DNA of 64,000 nucleotides from Chondrosia reniformis. Taxonomy: Eukaryota; Porifera; Demospongiae; Chondrillida; Chondrillidae. Position numbers and translations under genes: made by a program. The notes under the pieces were generated by a model, which saw nothing but the letters and a program-made list of their open reading frames with translations, searched no databases and was not told the origin of the DNA. This document shows, piece after piece, positions 1 to 11,058 of this stretch. The stretch is taken from positions 2,418,001 to 2,482,000 of the forward strand of contig OX359195.1 in NCBI GenBank assembly GCA_947172415.1. Reading direction: 5' to 3'. The stretch's first letter is position 1; each line of letters opens with the position of its first letter.

Positions 1-596
1 TCAAGATACACAAGTATGTAACAAGTTAATTGTTCTGATGTAGTCCTGACCACTTCTGTAAGAGTGATGTGATGGTCTTTCCTTTCCTTCCCTGTACACT
101 AACTTTAACCTGCAGAGGAAGTACGTAGGGCATCATTCATTTACAAGCAACACTATTGACTACTACTTGGTAGCAGACCTTCTTTGATTTCTTCTTCTTT
201 GGTTCTGAATCACTGTCCTGACTCGGACTGCCTTCTCTTGACCCCACAGCACCTTCACTGGTCACCTACAGGTGTTACACGTCCATTTCAGTGTAGAGAG
301 ATCCCTCTAAAGTGATCACCCTGGACCATAGTTTGAAATGTACCCTTGTATTGTGAGGAACATGGATCATTTGAGTGTTCATGTTTCAGACATGTACATT
401 GGGACATTGACACTATTTGTTTTCCCAGCATCCTTAGATTTTAGCCACCTTATATGGGAGGATTTCATTTTGACTATGTGACAACTTTAGTTTAGCTTTT
501 ACACTGCAGCTGTCTTTTACACTTTTAATGTTTGTAATAGCCTTGGATACCTTTCAATTTTAAAATATTTTATTATTAAAGTGCTATAGTGTACTA

Positions 597-725
597 GAAA
601 TATTAAAAATTTTCTACAAAAATAGCGAAGATGTAGGGATGGCACAAAAAGTAGAGAAACAAGAAAGGGATGTTACACAGTGAAGTACGGTACATATCAC
701 AAGTAACTTTACGAATTCCGCGGAT
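597..725 (+). repeat. Left terminal inverted repeat of element 1
   Basis: The sequence from GAAATATTAAAAATTTTC through the run ending GTGAAGTA near 695 is repeated in inverse orientation at 3891-3981. Weaker similarity continues to about 725, matching 3803-3835 on the other side. One mismatch is visible in the outer 95 bases (tagCgaag against tagTgaag), suggesting a young element. Confidence 0.85.
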
Positions 726-990
726 CTGCCGCATAGGTAATCCGCGGCTCTTCTGCGGAATCCTCGCAGAATATCTGCAGATTCCTCTAAGGGTTCCGCG
801 GAATCGTCGCAGGGCATCTGCGGAATCGTCAAAAGGCATCTGCGGAATCGTCGAAGGGCATCTGCGGAATAGTCAAAATTGTCAAAGGGCATCCGCGGAA
901 TCGTCAAAGGGTAGTCGTGAAATCGTCGCAGGGCTACTGTAGCCGTGGAATTGTCGAAAGGTAACCGTAGAATAGTCGATCGATAGTTAT
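715..990. repeat. Left subterminal array of about 22-bp repeats (element 1)
   Basis: Degenerate direct repeats of the form GGGCATCTGCGGAATCGTC at a spacing of about 21-23 bases, at least five units. A corresponding GC-rich array with GTTCCGCGGAAAGGC units lies at 3625-3800. The shared core is close to CCGCGGAA. These could be protein-binding sites for transposition; that role is inference. Confidence 0.7.
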
Positions 991-1017
991 TTAAGGTGTT
1001 TAACAGCCCTAAAGGTC

Positions 1018-1175
1018 AAGTGTCACATACGGCATAGTTGTGGTCAACCAATATCTATTTAATATAGCGCAAAAGGTCAAGTGTCACATTTGGGGCATAG
1101 TTGTGGTCAACCAATGTTTATTTAATGTGCAATATTTGTTTAACAGCGCAAAAGGTCAAGTGTCACCTGGAATAC
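1018..1175 (+). repeat. Short tandem repeat next to the transposase 3' end
   Basis: AAAGGTCAAGTGTCAC occurs three times (about 1012, 1074, 1151), and GGCATAGTTGTGGTCAACCA twice, in an irregular tandem arrangement of about 62-77 bases inside element 1. No coding role is visible. Confidence 0.7.
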
Positions 1176-1254
1176 AATTAGAATCAATTAAGCTTGTACA
1201 TGCAAGTAATAACAAACAAAACAAGAATAGTCACTGCAATAAAAAAGAAATAGT

Positions 1255-2280
1255 TTAATGCCCTGAAGGGGCTCCCTCTACTTGCACTACCACAGGCATC
1301 ACCTTCTGCAGGTGATCGATGTAGCGCGTACATACTTCAGGGGTAAGCGTGGACCAGTACTTTCTGATACCCTCTTTCAACTCACCAAGATTTTTTGGCT
1401 TGAGCTTGTCTCTGATGAAGTTCTTCATCGACCCCCACATCAATTCTATGGGGTTAAGGTCTGGGGACTCTGCTGGACTCTTCCACCAGTTCACTCCATT
1501 GGCTTCAAAGTAACACTGAATATATTTGCTTGTGTGCTTAGGATCATTGTCCTGGTACAGCCGATGACCATGTGGGTACATCTCTTTCAGGAATGGCACA
1601 AGAGAGGCTGACAAGATGTCCGAGTACCTGGTGGCATTCATGATCCCGCTAAACATCACAATTTGAGTGGCACCTTTCTTCGATATTCCAGCCCACACAT
1701 GTATCTTCGGTGGGTGTTTGTGTTTGTACTTCATTTTTCTGGGCATATTCTTCTTCCGGAAGCACTTCCTTCGATGGCACTCCAATTGGAAAGTGGACTC
1801 ATCTGTGAAAATGACATCATCAAATTTCTCTTTCTCAGCGATGAGCTTTGTACACCAGTCAAGCCTCTTCTGTTTGTTGGCATCCCTAATTGCCTGACAG
1901 TATCTCGCTGTTGTAAATGTCCATCCGAGCTCATTACGGATCCTTGCTATGGTTCTTTCTCCATATTGGACTTTCTCTACTCCAAATTCTTTGATGAGTA
2001 TGTCCTTCAGATCTGAAGCAGTCAATTCATCATTGTCTGCCATGGTATCATCGATACACCGAGAGTGGCTTTCAGGCACTTTCGCAGGGGGCCCACTTTT
2101 TGGACAGTCTCTTGTGCTCTTGGTTAAATGCCATCTTGAAATTGTATTGCTAATCGTCATAGAAGTGGTGATTATCCCCTCCAAGGCCAGGATTCTTCTC
2201 ATCTGTGCCAATGTCCATTTACCCTCACACTGGGTCCAAAGGGCTACTATTCTTCCTCTTTGATATTCATTCAAAGGCAT
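1255..2280 (-). CDS. Tc1-family DD34E transposase (element 1), apparently intact
   Basis: About 341 residues from the ATG at 2280 (MPLNEYQRG); an upstream in-frame GTG is unlikely to be the start in an animal. The N-terminal half holds helix-turn-helix-type DNA-binding segments. The catalytic triad is D in VIFTDEST, D in YQDNDPKHTSK and E in PDLNPIELMW, with exactly 34 residues between the second D and the E, the DD34E signature of the Tc1 group. Also typical are the KIHVWAGIS and HRLYQDN motifs. The enzyme would bind the element ends and cut and paste the DNA at TA sites in the nucleus. No stop or frameshift is present, unlike its relative at 23629-24627, so this copy could still be active. 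It lies head to head with the BEN-domain gene at 2561. Confidence 0.9.
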   Translation of the reverse strand: MPLNEYQRGRIVALWTQCEGKWTLAQMRRILALEGIITTSMTISNTISRWHLTKSTRDCPKSGPPAKVPESHSRCIDDTMADNDELTASDLKDILIKEFGVEKVQYGERTIARIRNELGWTFTTARYCQAIRDANKQKRLDWCTKLIAEKEKFDDVIFTDESTFQLECHRRKCFRKKNMPRKMKYKHKHPPKIHVWAGISKKGATQIVMFSGIMNATRYSDILSASLVPFLKEMYPHGHRLYQDNDPKHTSKYIQCYFEANGVNWWKSPAESPDLNPIELMWGSMKNFIRDKLKPKNLGELKEGIRKYWSTLTPEVCTRYIDHLQKVMPVVVQVEGAPSGH

Positions 2281-2560
2281 CTTAATTGTCAAAGTCGCAA
2301 AAGGCACACACACTGAAAAAACACGTTGATTTCGATCAATCAGATAATATTTTAATATTACATTTCGGTCTATTTAATGTTTAATATTAAGCGGACCAGA
2401 ATGTAAATAATATTATATCTGATTGGCTGCGGATAATCTCGCACCTCGAGTGTGCACGTACGTATAAATACAACTTAATTTGATAAGTAATTCACCCACC
2501 TTTCAGTGTGTTCCTACCTTTTGCGAGTTATACTGCCTTTGTGAGTTATCATTTGGAGAG

Positions 2561-3458
2561 ATGGAGAAGATCCTTGTACGATGGAGCGACGGAAAATCCA
2601 AGGGAACGACGTCCCTCGTGAGGAAGAGCGCCGTCAAAAAAGGGACGATTGTTGTTGGGGAGAGTAGTCTCTTGGGGAAAATCAAAGAAAAACTTCAACG
2701 CTGAAGTGATCGATGTCAACGGCACTCAAGCACCAGCATCACCTGCCACTACCAGGAATGAGCCTGAAGAGCAGTTTACTTTTGAACTGGCAGCTCCAGC
2801 TCCAACAACTTCCACAGATTCGCGTGCACCCGAAGGACAGCAGGATGATAGGTTTTATACTATCTTGCAGAAGCTGGAAAGCTTGTCAGAGAAGTTGGAC
2901 AGTTTGTCAGACACGGTGTCTGGCGTTGAAGCGTGACTGGTGTGCCGTCTTCGGACATTAGAGGAGAAAGTGTACACTCTGCAGCCTCCAGTAAGCGAGT
3001 ATCCACTGCTACAGGAAACGCCTATGCGTGCACCCCCCATGGAGATGGCGACACCAGTGCCTCCTTACTTCTGGCAAGAAATTCCCCCGACACAACTGGA
3101 GTCCCCTCATGATATGCCTCTGCAAGACATTACGAGTCGGATGAACGTAGGAGACGTATGCATCCCACCAAAAGACATCAGTTCTGCCCTGCAAGCTTGC
3201 AGGTCACGTAGAAACCTGGCTGCAAGGCTTGCAGCCAGGATGTTCCCGCCACGAGAGCGTGTTGGAAGCAACTGCAGAGGAGTCCTGGGCAAGAAAGCCT
3301 TAAACGGCCCAAAAATCAAAGCTATCTATGCTGCGTGCATGCAGCATTTCCCTCTGCAACGGCTGGAGTCGGCAACTACGTTGGAGAAGGAAATGAGGTG
3401 CGCGATTGACGAAGTCTGCCGCAAGACAAAGCCTCCAGAAGAAATAGAAAATTGTTAA
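2561..3458 (+). pseudogene. BEN-domain protein gene inside element 1, broken by one frameshift and one stop
   Basis: Starts MEKILVRWSDGKSKGTTS at 2561. The frame shifts by one base near the GGGGAAAATC run at about 2680, where GKIKEK should read GKSKKNFNAEVIDV. The second frame runs through an acidic or Ser/Thr-rich linker and a leucine-heptad stretch (about 2860-2925) into an in-frame TGA at 2934-2936, then continues in the same frame to 3458. The last 85 residues or so match a BEN domain (NLAARLAARMFPPRE, SNCRGVLGKKALNGPK, ending near AIDEVCRK). BEN domains bind DNA or chromatin proteins. Because every other part aligns without gaps, single-base lesions are a simpler explanation than introns. 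A role in transposon regulation or end binding is inference from its position. Confidence 0.7.
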
Positions 3459-3802
3459 CTTTTAACCTTTGTTACGATTGTTCTATTGTTACTATTATTA
3501 ATATTACGTTGTTGCTCGTTATTAAACGTTATTGTTTGTGGAAATGCTTGGCTTAGACCGCGTAGTGTGCAGATACGTACCAGTACAAACCTTGTGCGCA
3601 ATACGGCAGAGGCGTTAACGTTCCACGGATAAGGACAAAGACAATCCGCGGACAGGGAAGACGTTCCGCGGAAAGGCAAGAGACGTTCCGCGGAAAGGCT
3701 ACAGACATTCCGTGGAAATAGTACGGTAACGCCGAGGTTAGCTGCGCGGATTCCGTGCGGAATCCGTATGGAATCCGCACGGAATTTCCGCAGAATTCGT
3801 CG

Positions 3803-3981
3803 GATTTTGTAAAGTTTCTTGTGACATGTACCGTATTAGCTATGCATGAATCGTACAACACCCTTGCTTGTAGGATTCATGTATAGCTAATACTTCACTG
3901 TGTAACATCCCTTTCTTGTTTCTCTACTTTTTGTGCCATCCCTACATCTTCACTATTTTTGTAGAAAATTTTTAATATTTC
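3803..3981 (-). repeat. Right terminal inverted repeat of element 1, split by a 55-bp palindrome
   Basis: Inverse copy of the left end. Positions 3836-3890 interrupt the match and form a near-perfect hairpin with 18-base arms (ttagctatgcatgaatc and its counterpart). A TA flanks the palindrome on both sides, so it looks like a tiny element that inserted into the terminal repeat. Confidence 0.75.
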
Positions 3982-3983
3982 TA

Positions 3984-4505
3984 GTTTCTGTACTTTTTAT
4001 GGAGTATGGGCTAGGAATTATAATTGTATACCATTTTGGTTTTGCAATCTTCAACTGAATATGACATCATTAAAATGGCGAAATTATCGAGGCCTTGACT
4101 CTGGGGCCATGAAAACCGTCATACTCAATAATAGCGTTATCGCTCTCGCTTCTACAAAAGAATACAGCTCGGAAAATTTGCAATAATTTCGTTTAATAAT
4201 TAGTCCAAAACCTTGTATAGTTTTTTAGTTATGGCTGACGAAGAATAATAATAATAATAAGAAGAAGAAGAATATGAAGAAGACGAAAATGGGAATTTTT
4301 AAAGTTTATTATTTCGCCAGCAGGACATATTCGCTTGCCTTTAAGGTCTATTTAGAGTATGTATATTGTATATTTAGCTATACATAGCCTTGTTTTGTCG
4401 ATTTTCGGCCTATTTCGGGATTTTGCTCCTATACCGATTTATGGGGAAAACGAAAAAAAACGCGTCATCCCTACATATAGTCGTATAGTAGTATATCCCT
4501 GATAG
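3984..4505. other. AT-rich insertion adjoining element 1, no gene
   Basis: FNBP4 copy 2 (about 54530) runs straight from the base before element 1 to the sequence at 4505, so this 520-bp stretch is extra in copy 1. It has (AAT/AAG)n-like runs near 4245-4275 and ends with CATCCCTACAT, a motif also seen in the terminal repeats of element 1 and in the repeat at 56925-57690. Probably the remnant of another short element. The stretch 4506-5082 is ordinary intron shared with copy 2. Confidence 0.45.
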
Positions 4506-5960
4506 TGTTAATAAGTTATGGTCAATATTTTACTCCTCCTAAGTGTATATACTTTTCATACACTAGTGTAAAACTGAGATTTATGGTTAAGCACTTTTAA
4601 TCACTACTGTATACAATATTTTTATGAAAAGAAATGAACTTTACAGTTATAATCATGGCATTACAACAATATTAATTGTGTAGTGATTAACATTAAATAT
4701 ATTTCTATTATAAGCATGCAGAAAATCAAGGTTATTTTATTATAGAATGATTCTTCTAAAATGAAAATCCTTGTTTAGTCAGTACATTCATAAGCAGTTA
4801 AAATCAGGTGATAGTGGAAATTTTCACAAACTCGGACTATATTTCACCTTTTTTTGCAAACCAAAATCATGAATCATTAAAATTTCCTCGATCGATTCCT
4901 CCGCCATTTTTCTTGAGTTTCACGTGTTTTACCTCTCACTCTCAGAAACAGTGAAAATAAGAATCACATTTATTCTGAGGACCTTTTCAAAGATTCACAA
5001 AAATTTCTATCCTCAAAAATATCCCGCTTTATGTTACCAGTTTATGTGATATATACTGTACAGTTCACATGAGTAGACTTACATCACTCAATCTTCCGGG
5101 AGGACCCACTGGACCATAATAAATTTGAGGCTCAGCTTTAACTATAAATTCTTCAGGATCACTCTCACTTTCATCTTTCTCAGCTTCTTCATCTGGAGGA
5201 GGAGACGGGGGAGTTGGAGGAGAGGGATGGATTTCCCCTTCTTCTAAGGAAGGAGGAGGACCTTACCACACCCCCTCAACTGTAGGCGGAGCAATTAATT
5301 CTTCAACACCTACAGTATGTATAATAAGAAGTTCATTGCCTAGCAGGTAGCTATATAGGTTAGGTGAAATTATTTATAGTAAATCCTGTGAAAGAGGTCA
5401 CCTGAATAGACCAGTCACCTCCTTATTATGGTCACCTCTTAAAGTTCTATATATATAGCTAGTTAAATGATACATGTACATGTAAATGAATAATGCTACA
5501 TCTGAAAGGTCTATAGGAAACTATATAAACTTAATGAGAACTTCTCCATACATACAATAATGGGCCATACATAAGGTTTTCTATAATGCACCCACCTCTC
5601 TAATAAGGCCAGGTTCAGCTGGACCCACTCACTTGTTCATTACTTACAGAACTCATAGTGTGATGCATTGAACACGTAATAATATTATTATAAGGTTAAG
5701 CACTGTAGAGGAAACTCTTCATTTGTAATTATAATTCTTGAAACATATTTCTACTTTGTCTCATCAGTATATAGATTCTAGAATTACCCCACCCACTCAT
5801 GTCTCCTGAGGAGCTATATGTAGCACACTTAATGGAAACCAGGAAGACTCTGGTTCCCATTAAGGGAAGTTCCAGAACTCCAGAAATGAGACATCGGAGC
5901 CTAAGATCAGCTTTTGATCTGAAAGTCCCTAATTTGTTTGTCTTTACTTGATATAGCTTA

Positions 5961-6253
5961 TATACCTGGTGGAGGTGTGGTCTCTCTTGAGTGGGAGGAG
6001 TGTACATTATATACCTGGTGGAGGTGTGGTCTCTCTTGAGTGGGAGGAGTGTACATTATATACCTGGTGGAGGTGTGATCTCTCTTGAGTGGGAGGAGTG
6101 TACATTATATACCTGATGGAGGTGTGGTCTCTCTTGAGTGGGAGGAGTGCACATTATATACCTGATGGAGGTGTGGTCTCTCTTGAGTGGGAGGAGTGTA
6201 CATTATATACCTGATGGAGGTGTGGTCTCTCTTGAGTGGGAGGAGTATACATT
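5961..6253. repeat. 49-bp minisatellite at the end of the second WW exon (six copies)
   Basis: Units begin at 5961, 6010, 6059, 6108, 6157 and 6206. On the minus strand each unit carries the end of FNBP4 exon 7 (coding SSHSRETTPPP) followed by a splice-donor-like CAG/GTATAT. The paralogous exon at 55810-55905 has only two units, so the array has changed length since duplication. Confidence 0.85.
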
Positions 6254-8261
6254 CTTCCTTTTGATTGGAGTCTGTTCCTCACTAGCTTCTCTTCCCTGTC
6301 CTATGACCCCGCCCTCTATGACGTCATCAGCGGGAAAGTCCCATGAAGCCTTATCAGTGACAGCATTATAATAGTAATACCTTTCAAAATCACTACATTA
6401 CAATGGAAGAAGCGATATCGTGTCACTAGAGGAACTGAATAGAGTTTAGTACAAAAGCACTGAAAAGCAATAGAAATGTTCAATGATTGCGACTAGATAG
6501 CATATTTGTAAATATTTAAATGTTAGATACACAATTTAATAAGAAAATATAGATAATTCTTTGATCAGTAAAATGCATGTACATATGTTAGAAGATAACA
6601 ATCCAAATTATTCATTACCATGGCAACTCACACCTTCTAACTGACTACATCAAACTTGCTCTGCCATGAGGAAATCCCTATAATCAAACTTCCCTCTGGT
6701 GTACTGAACGAGTTACTATGTCTCTAGGGAGACTAGTGCAAGCCACACTTTCAGAGGCTTAGTTTCAAAGATTTATTACAGCACAGTTTGTCAGTTAAAA
6801 TGTCATGTGACTATCATGTGATCTGAAGTGGGTATACCAAATGCATAAAGCACCCACCTATCCCAAACAAAAGTCCATCCAGTTGGAGCTACTTGAGTCT
6901 CATATTCTTTCAGGGCAAGGGTAGTTTCCTCTAATTTCTGCAAGAGATATTGTGTTGGTAACACCCCCTCTCTCCAATCATTGACTCTGACCTGTAAAAT
7001 GAGATGCTACCTGGCAATAGTGGAGAAGAGCAGTGCAATATATTATATATGTACAAACCTCAACTTTGATTAATTCTATAATAAGTGGATGTGTTCCCAT
7101 GGTAACAGCTCCTAGTAGGGCTAGCCTCTTTAAAATCATTTTACAAGTGAATTCTGTAGTCTCCTAATACAGTAGAGAGGAAAAACACAGTAATTGAATC
7201 ACGAAAACACAAAGAAGCAATTGAATCTTATGACCATCTTTAGTCTTTTGAACACTTCAACAGAAATTGACTGAAGAAGATCGCCAGGGTAAAAACGTTT
7301 GAATCTAAAAGAACTGACTGCATCTCTAGACATTCAAAAGACTAAAAGATGAACCATCTCAAAGACAGTGTACATATACACAACAAAATAGGCATAGCAT
7401 TTAGGAAAATGGTATCTTAGATTTTTCATATGTATATATATACGTATATAGAATTACGCAATCTTATGAATCTATTACATAATGTGTACTATCTATGCAT
7501 ATATACCTCAATCAATGCATACCTTATTAAGATTGGGATTACACGAGTTCTCCTCCTCAAAACAGTCTTGCAGTTGAGGCCGATTACTTCCATTGTTGGG
7601 CTTCAAGTTAGCCACTCCCTCTTTATCACCAGTCACACCCACTTCCATACCATCAACATCATCTTTATTGCTATCATCTCTAGTAACACTTTCTTCATCT
7701 TCTAAATTGTCTGCTATTCTTGCCTTTTTAGCTAAAGGACTATCTGGACCAGCTTCTATGATTGGTTTCTGACTGGTTGGCAGTGTGCCTCCGTTGCGTG
7801 GTCCCTCCTCCAGAATAGCCTCCAGTGCACTGTCAAGAATGTTATCAATGTCCGACTCGTCTGATTCTGAAGGAACATAACCCACTAAACTGACTCCATC
7901 TTGATTGGCTTCTGAATCCTCATTCCCATTTCCATTTTGGATATCCAATTTCACAGTGGTACCAGTCTTGTCAACTTCCTCAGGATCTACATTCTCCTGG
8001 AGATCAGCCTCCTCCTGTATCTCTGCCGTGCATGGGGAGGGGTAGGGGACACCTGACTCCGCCTCATCCAGGCCTAGGATGGTTGGGCCATACACAGCTT
8101 CACCTGTGTTCTCTTCACTCACACTCTTATCAAGGTTAGAAGTGTCCTTGTCCTGTAGGTTGGTGGGCGTGACCCCTTGTGGGAGTGTCCAGGATACATT
8201 GTTAGTGACAGTATTCCAGTAATAGGTATAGCCAGAGTTTTGATCAGTGCACATCTGCCAT

Positions 8262-8466
8262 TCATCCTGACTGCAGGTAATAAAGATATGCCAACCACAA
8301 CTTTATTAATATTCATCTTGACTACAGGTAATAAAGATATGCCAACCACAACTATATTAATATTCATCTTGACTGCAGGTAATAAATATATGCCAACCAA
8401 AACTATATTAATATTCATCTTGACTACAGGTAATAAAGATATGCCAACCACAACTATTTTAATATT
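8262..8466. repeat. 51-bp tandem repeat spanning the exon 4 splice acceptor (four copies)
   Basis: Four 51-bp units starting near 8260, 8311, 8362 and 8413. Read on the minus strand, each contains TTACCTGCAG or TTACCTGTAG, so the acceptor of FNBP4 exon 4 exists four times in a row. Only the innermost acceptor leads into the open WW frame; the outer ones run into a TAA within a few codons. Confidence 0.8.
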
Positions 8467-8787
8467 CATTTGTTTAGTATACAATTGTAAAGTGAGTTTT
8501 GAAAAAGGTCTTAGAAAAGAGTATATTCACAGCTTGTTAAGTATAGAAATTTGCTGTATCAGCATATTTTGTGATTCTTGCATGAATTACTAACTGATAG
8601 CAACTACACATATGTATATATATGTACAGAGTTAATATAAGACAACCACAACTATTTTTCTAAAAGATAAGCAAACACAATTTCTGTATTTTGTGATTAA
8701 TCGTCAGATGGTTTTAAGGTCATCATGACTACAAAATGAAGTTACAAGAAAACCGGCAGTTTCATTATGAGATGTAAGAACTAAGAG

Positions 8788-8872
8788 ACAGACAGACGGA
8801 TGGACAGATGGACGAACGAACGGACGGACGGACAGACAGAGAGACAGATAGACAGACAGACATACAATTTCT
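8788..8872. repeat. GACA/GACG microsatellite
   Basis: Imperfect four-base repeat (gaca, gacg, gata units) in FNBP4 intron 3. The overlapping reading frames of low-complexity sequence are not genes. Confidence 0.85.
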
Positions 8873-9127
8873 TTAAAAAGGATACCTGTTTCCACAGACA
8901 TGGATTTTTGAGCAAGTCCTGCAAAATTACAATATTTTTGATAATATACGTACATATATGTACCTTGAGGATTCCTCCATTTGGTTGGAATTAACAGGAA
9001 TGTTTTCAGTAGATTCTCCTTCAGTTCTCAAGTGGTCCCTCTACTCCCTCTCCTCCCTCTTGTCGTCAGAGGTCTCCCTGACTGGGGAGGAGGGCGGAGC
9101 ATTGTCAGACTCCAGTGTGCTGATAGC

Positions 9128-10277
9128 CTGAGGAGAAGAAACATGAAAAGAATCATTTCTATATTTCATTCACATTAAATGAACAATTGTTCAATGAGGT
9201 GGTCATAAAGCAGGCAAAAGTAAACAAGATTGAGGGAAATTCCAAACAAGATGGTCTAAGTGATTGGAACCACAACAATCATAATGATGTACTAAAAAAA
9301 AATGGTGGCACCACAAGTTACTGAAACTAGTCATTTTAACGATGTAGTCATGGGGATTCCCCTGACAGTCACATGACACAATATGACAATCCACTCACTG
9401 ACTTAACAATGATATCAAGGGTTGCAGTTTGGGGGACATTTGCCCTGAGCTAAATACCATTCTTAAATTGTACAACCTAGAGGTATATAAGGATAGCCAA
9501 TCTAGAACTCTACCTCCAATACAATAAAACATTAGCGTCCATACTTTTCCTTCAATATTACTTGGAAACTCCTCCTGGATGAGTTTTTAAATTATATAAT
9601 ACTGGATGTGATTGAATGATGATAATCCAATTAGATTATGGAAAAGCTGCCAGACATTAACTAGATACTTTAACCACAAGTGTTCTCATGTTGAAAATCA
9701 GAGTCTGGTGGAGTGAGAGAAACACATTTATGGATTCTCCATCTCTTTGTGACCCTCTAGTGCTACCTAAATTTATGTACGTTCACAAGACATGGCCACT
9801 CTTTCATCCAAGCATCGATCTTCATGAGGAAATATTTCAAATGTTTCAAAGGGCACTACTGGTCTTTGAGGCCACTTGTAGAGGTGGCCGTTGCTAGGTA
9901 ACCACGGATACAATCATGTACAGGAACATGTCTTTCGTGACTAAACTGGTGGTCTCCGTGGAGAGGTGGAGAGATTAAACGGCTGAAAGTTCACATTTGT
10001 ATCTAGAGAGGAAATTCCGAATCATTTCTGGATAAAGCCATAACTGGGGTCCAATGAAACAGAAGCAGTAATAACTGTCTCCTGGCCAGTTACAGATGAC
10101 CTGGCCAAATCATCACACAAGACCACAGACAACAAGACAAAGAATAAATTTAAAAAGCAATTTGTATATTTAAAAAATTATATATACAGGAAGACATAAA
10201 AATCCATTATTCATAAAATCTAGCACTTGATTAACAGAAATGTATCAGAAATGTATCAAACAGATTCACATTCCACT
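9128..10277. other. Left part of FNBP4 intron 2, no gene seen
   Basis: AT-rich intron sequence between exon 2 (14112) and exon 3 (9127). No frame here shows a recognisable domain, and no RNA gene or terminal repeat was found in this part. Confidence 0.5.
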
Positions 10278-10464
10278 ACAAGTATAGTATAGCAGTATAG
10301 TAGTATAATAGTATAGTAGTATAGTAGTATAGTAATAGTATAGTAGTATAGTAGTATATATAGTAATAGTATAGTATATAGTATAGTAGTATAGTAGTAT
10401 AGTAGTAGTAGTATAGTAGTATAGTAGTATATATAGTAGTATAGTAGTATAGTAGTATATAGTA
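10278..10464. repeat. TAGTATAG low-complexity repeat
   Basis: Long run of TAGTATAG and TAG units in FNBP4 intron 2. It yields artificial Tyr/Leu/Ile-rich frames on the minus strand, which are not genes. Confidence 0.9.
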
Positions 10465-10540
10465 GCAGCAGGAGTATAATCATTACAATTACACTTCATC
10501 ACTGCAGATGCACTTGACATCTTAATCATAGGCTACAGGT

Positions 10541-11058
10541 AATGGACCAGAGACTGTAAGAGGTCACAGGAAGTGCTATATGTCTATATGTATCCTAATG
10601 GACCAGAGACTGTAAGAGGCCACAGGAAGTGCTACATGTCTATATGTATCCTAATGGACCAGAGACTGTAAGAGGTCACAGGAAGTGCTACATGTCTATA
10701 TGTATCCTAATGGACCAGAGACTGTAAGAGGTCACAGGAAGTGCTACATGCATGTCTATATGTATCCTAATGGACCAGAGACTGTAAGAGGTCACAGGAA
10801 GTGCTACATGTCTATATGTATCCTAATGGACCAGAGACTGTAAGAGGTCACAGGAAGTGCTACATGTCTATATGTATCCTAATGGACCAGAGACTGTAAG
10901 AGGCCACAGGAAGTGCTACATGTCTATATGTATCCTAATGGACCAGAGACTGTAAGAGGTCACAGGAAGTGCTATATGTCTATATGTATCCTAATGGACC
11001 AGAGACTGTAAGAGGCCACAGGAAGTGCTACATGTGTATATGTATCCTAATGGACCAG
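10541..11058. repeat. 56-bp minisatellite, nine full copies plus a partial one
   Basis: Units starting AATGGACCAGAGACTG at 10541, 10597, 10653, 10709, 10769 (after a 60-bp unit with an extra CATG), 10825, 10881, 10937 and 10993, with a partial unit at 11049. Units differ by only one or two bases. There are no unique spacers, so this is not a CRISPR array. Confidence 0.92.

Larger units (their letters stand above)
597..3981. mobile_element. Tc1/mariner-type transposon carrying a transposase and a BEN-domain gene (element 1)
   Basis: The element is bounded by inverted repeats and a TA at each end (595-596 and 3982-3983), the target duplication typical of Tc1/mariner. The outer 95 bases or so of the two ends match with about one difference. 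Inside are a full-length DD34E transposase on the minus strand (1255-2280) and a decayed BEN-domain gene on the plus strand (2561-3458), arranged head to head. GC-rich repeats of about 22 bp containing CCGCGGAA lie just inside both ends. It sits in the last intron of FNBP4 copy 1. FNBP4 copy 2 near 54530 lacks it, so insertion came after the duplication. Confidence 0.85.

Noticed and set aside
1282-2263. Several plus-strand frames over the element 1 transposase
   Set aside because: Shadow frames of the DD34E transposase on the other strand.
8177-8593. Plus-strand 138-codon frame
   Set aside because: Produced by the 51-bp tandem repeat on the strand opposite to the FNBP4 exon.
10256-10529. 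Minus-strand frames rich in Tyr, Leu and Ile
   Set aside because: They are translations of the TAGTATAG simple repeat; no domain, no splice context.
10541-11058. Possible CRISPR array
   Set aside because: Units are contiguous 56-bp copies without unique spacers, in animal DNA.
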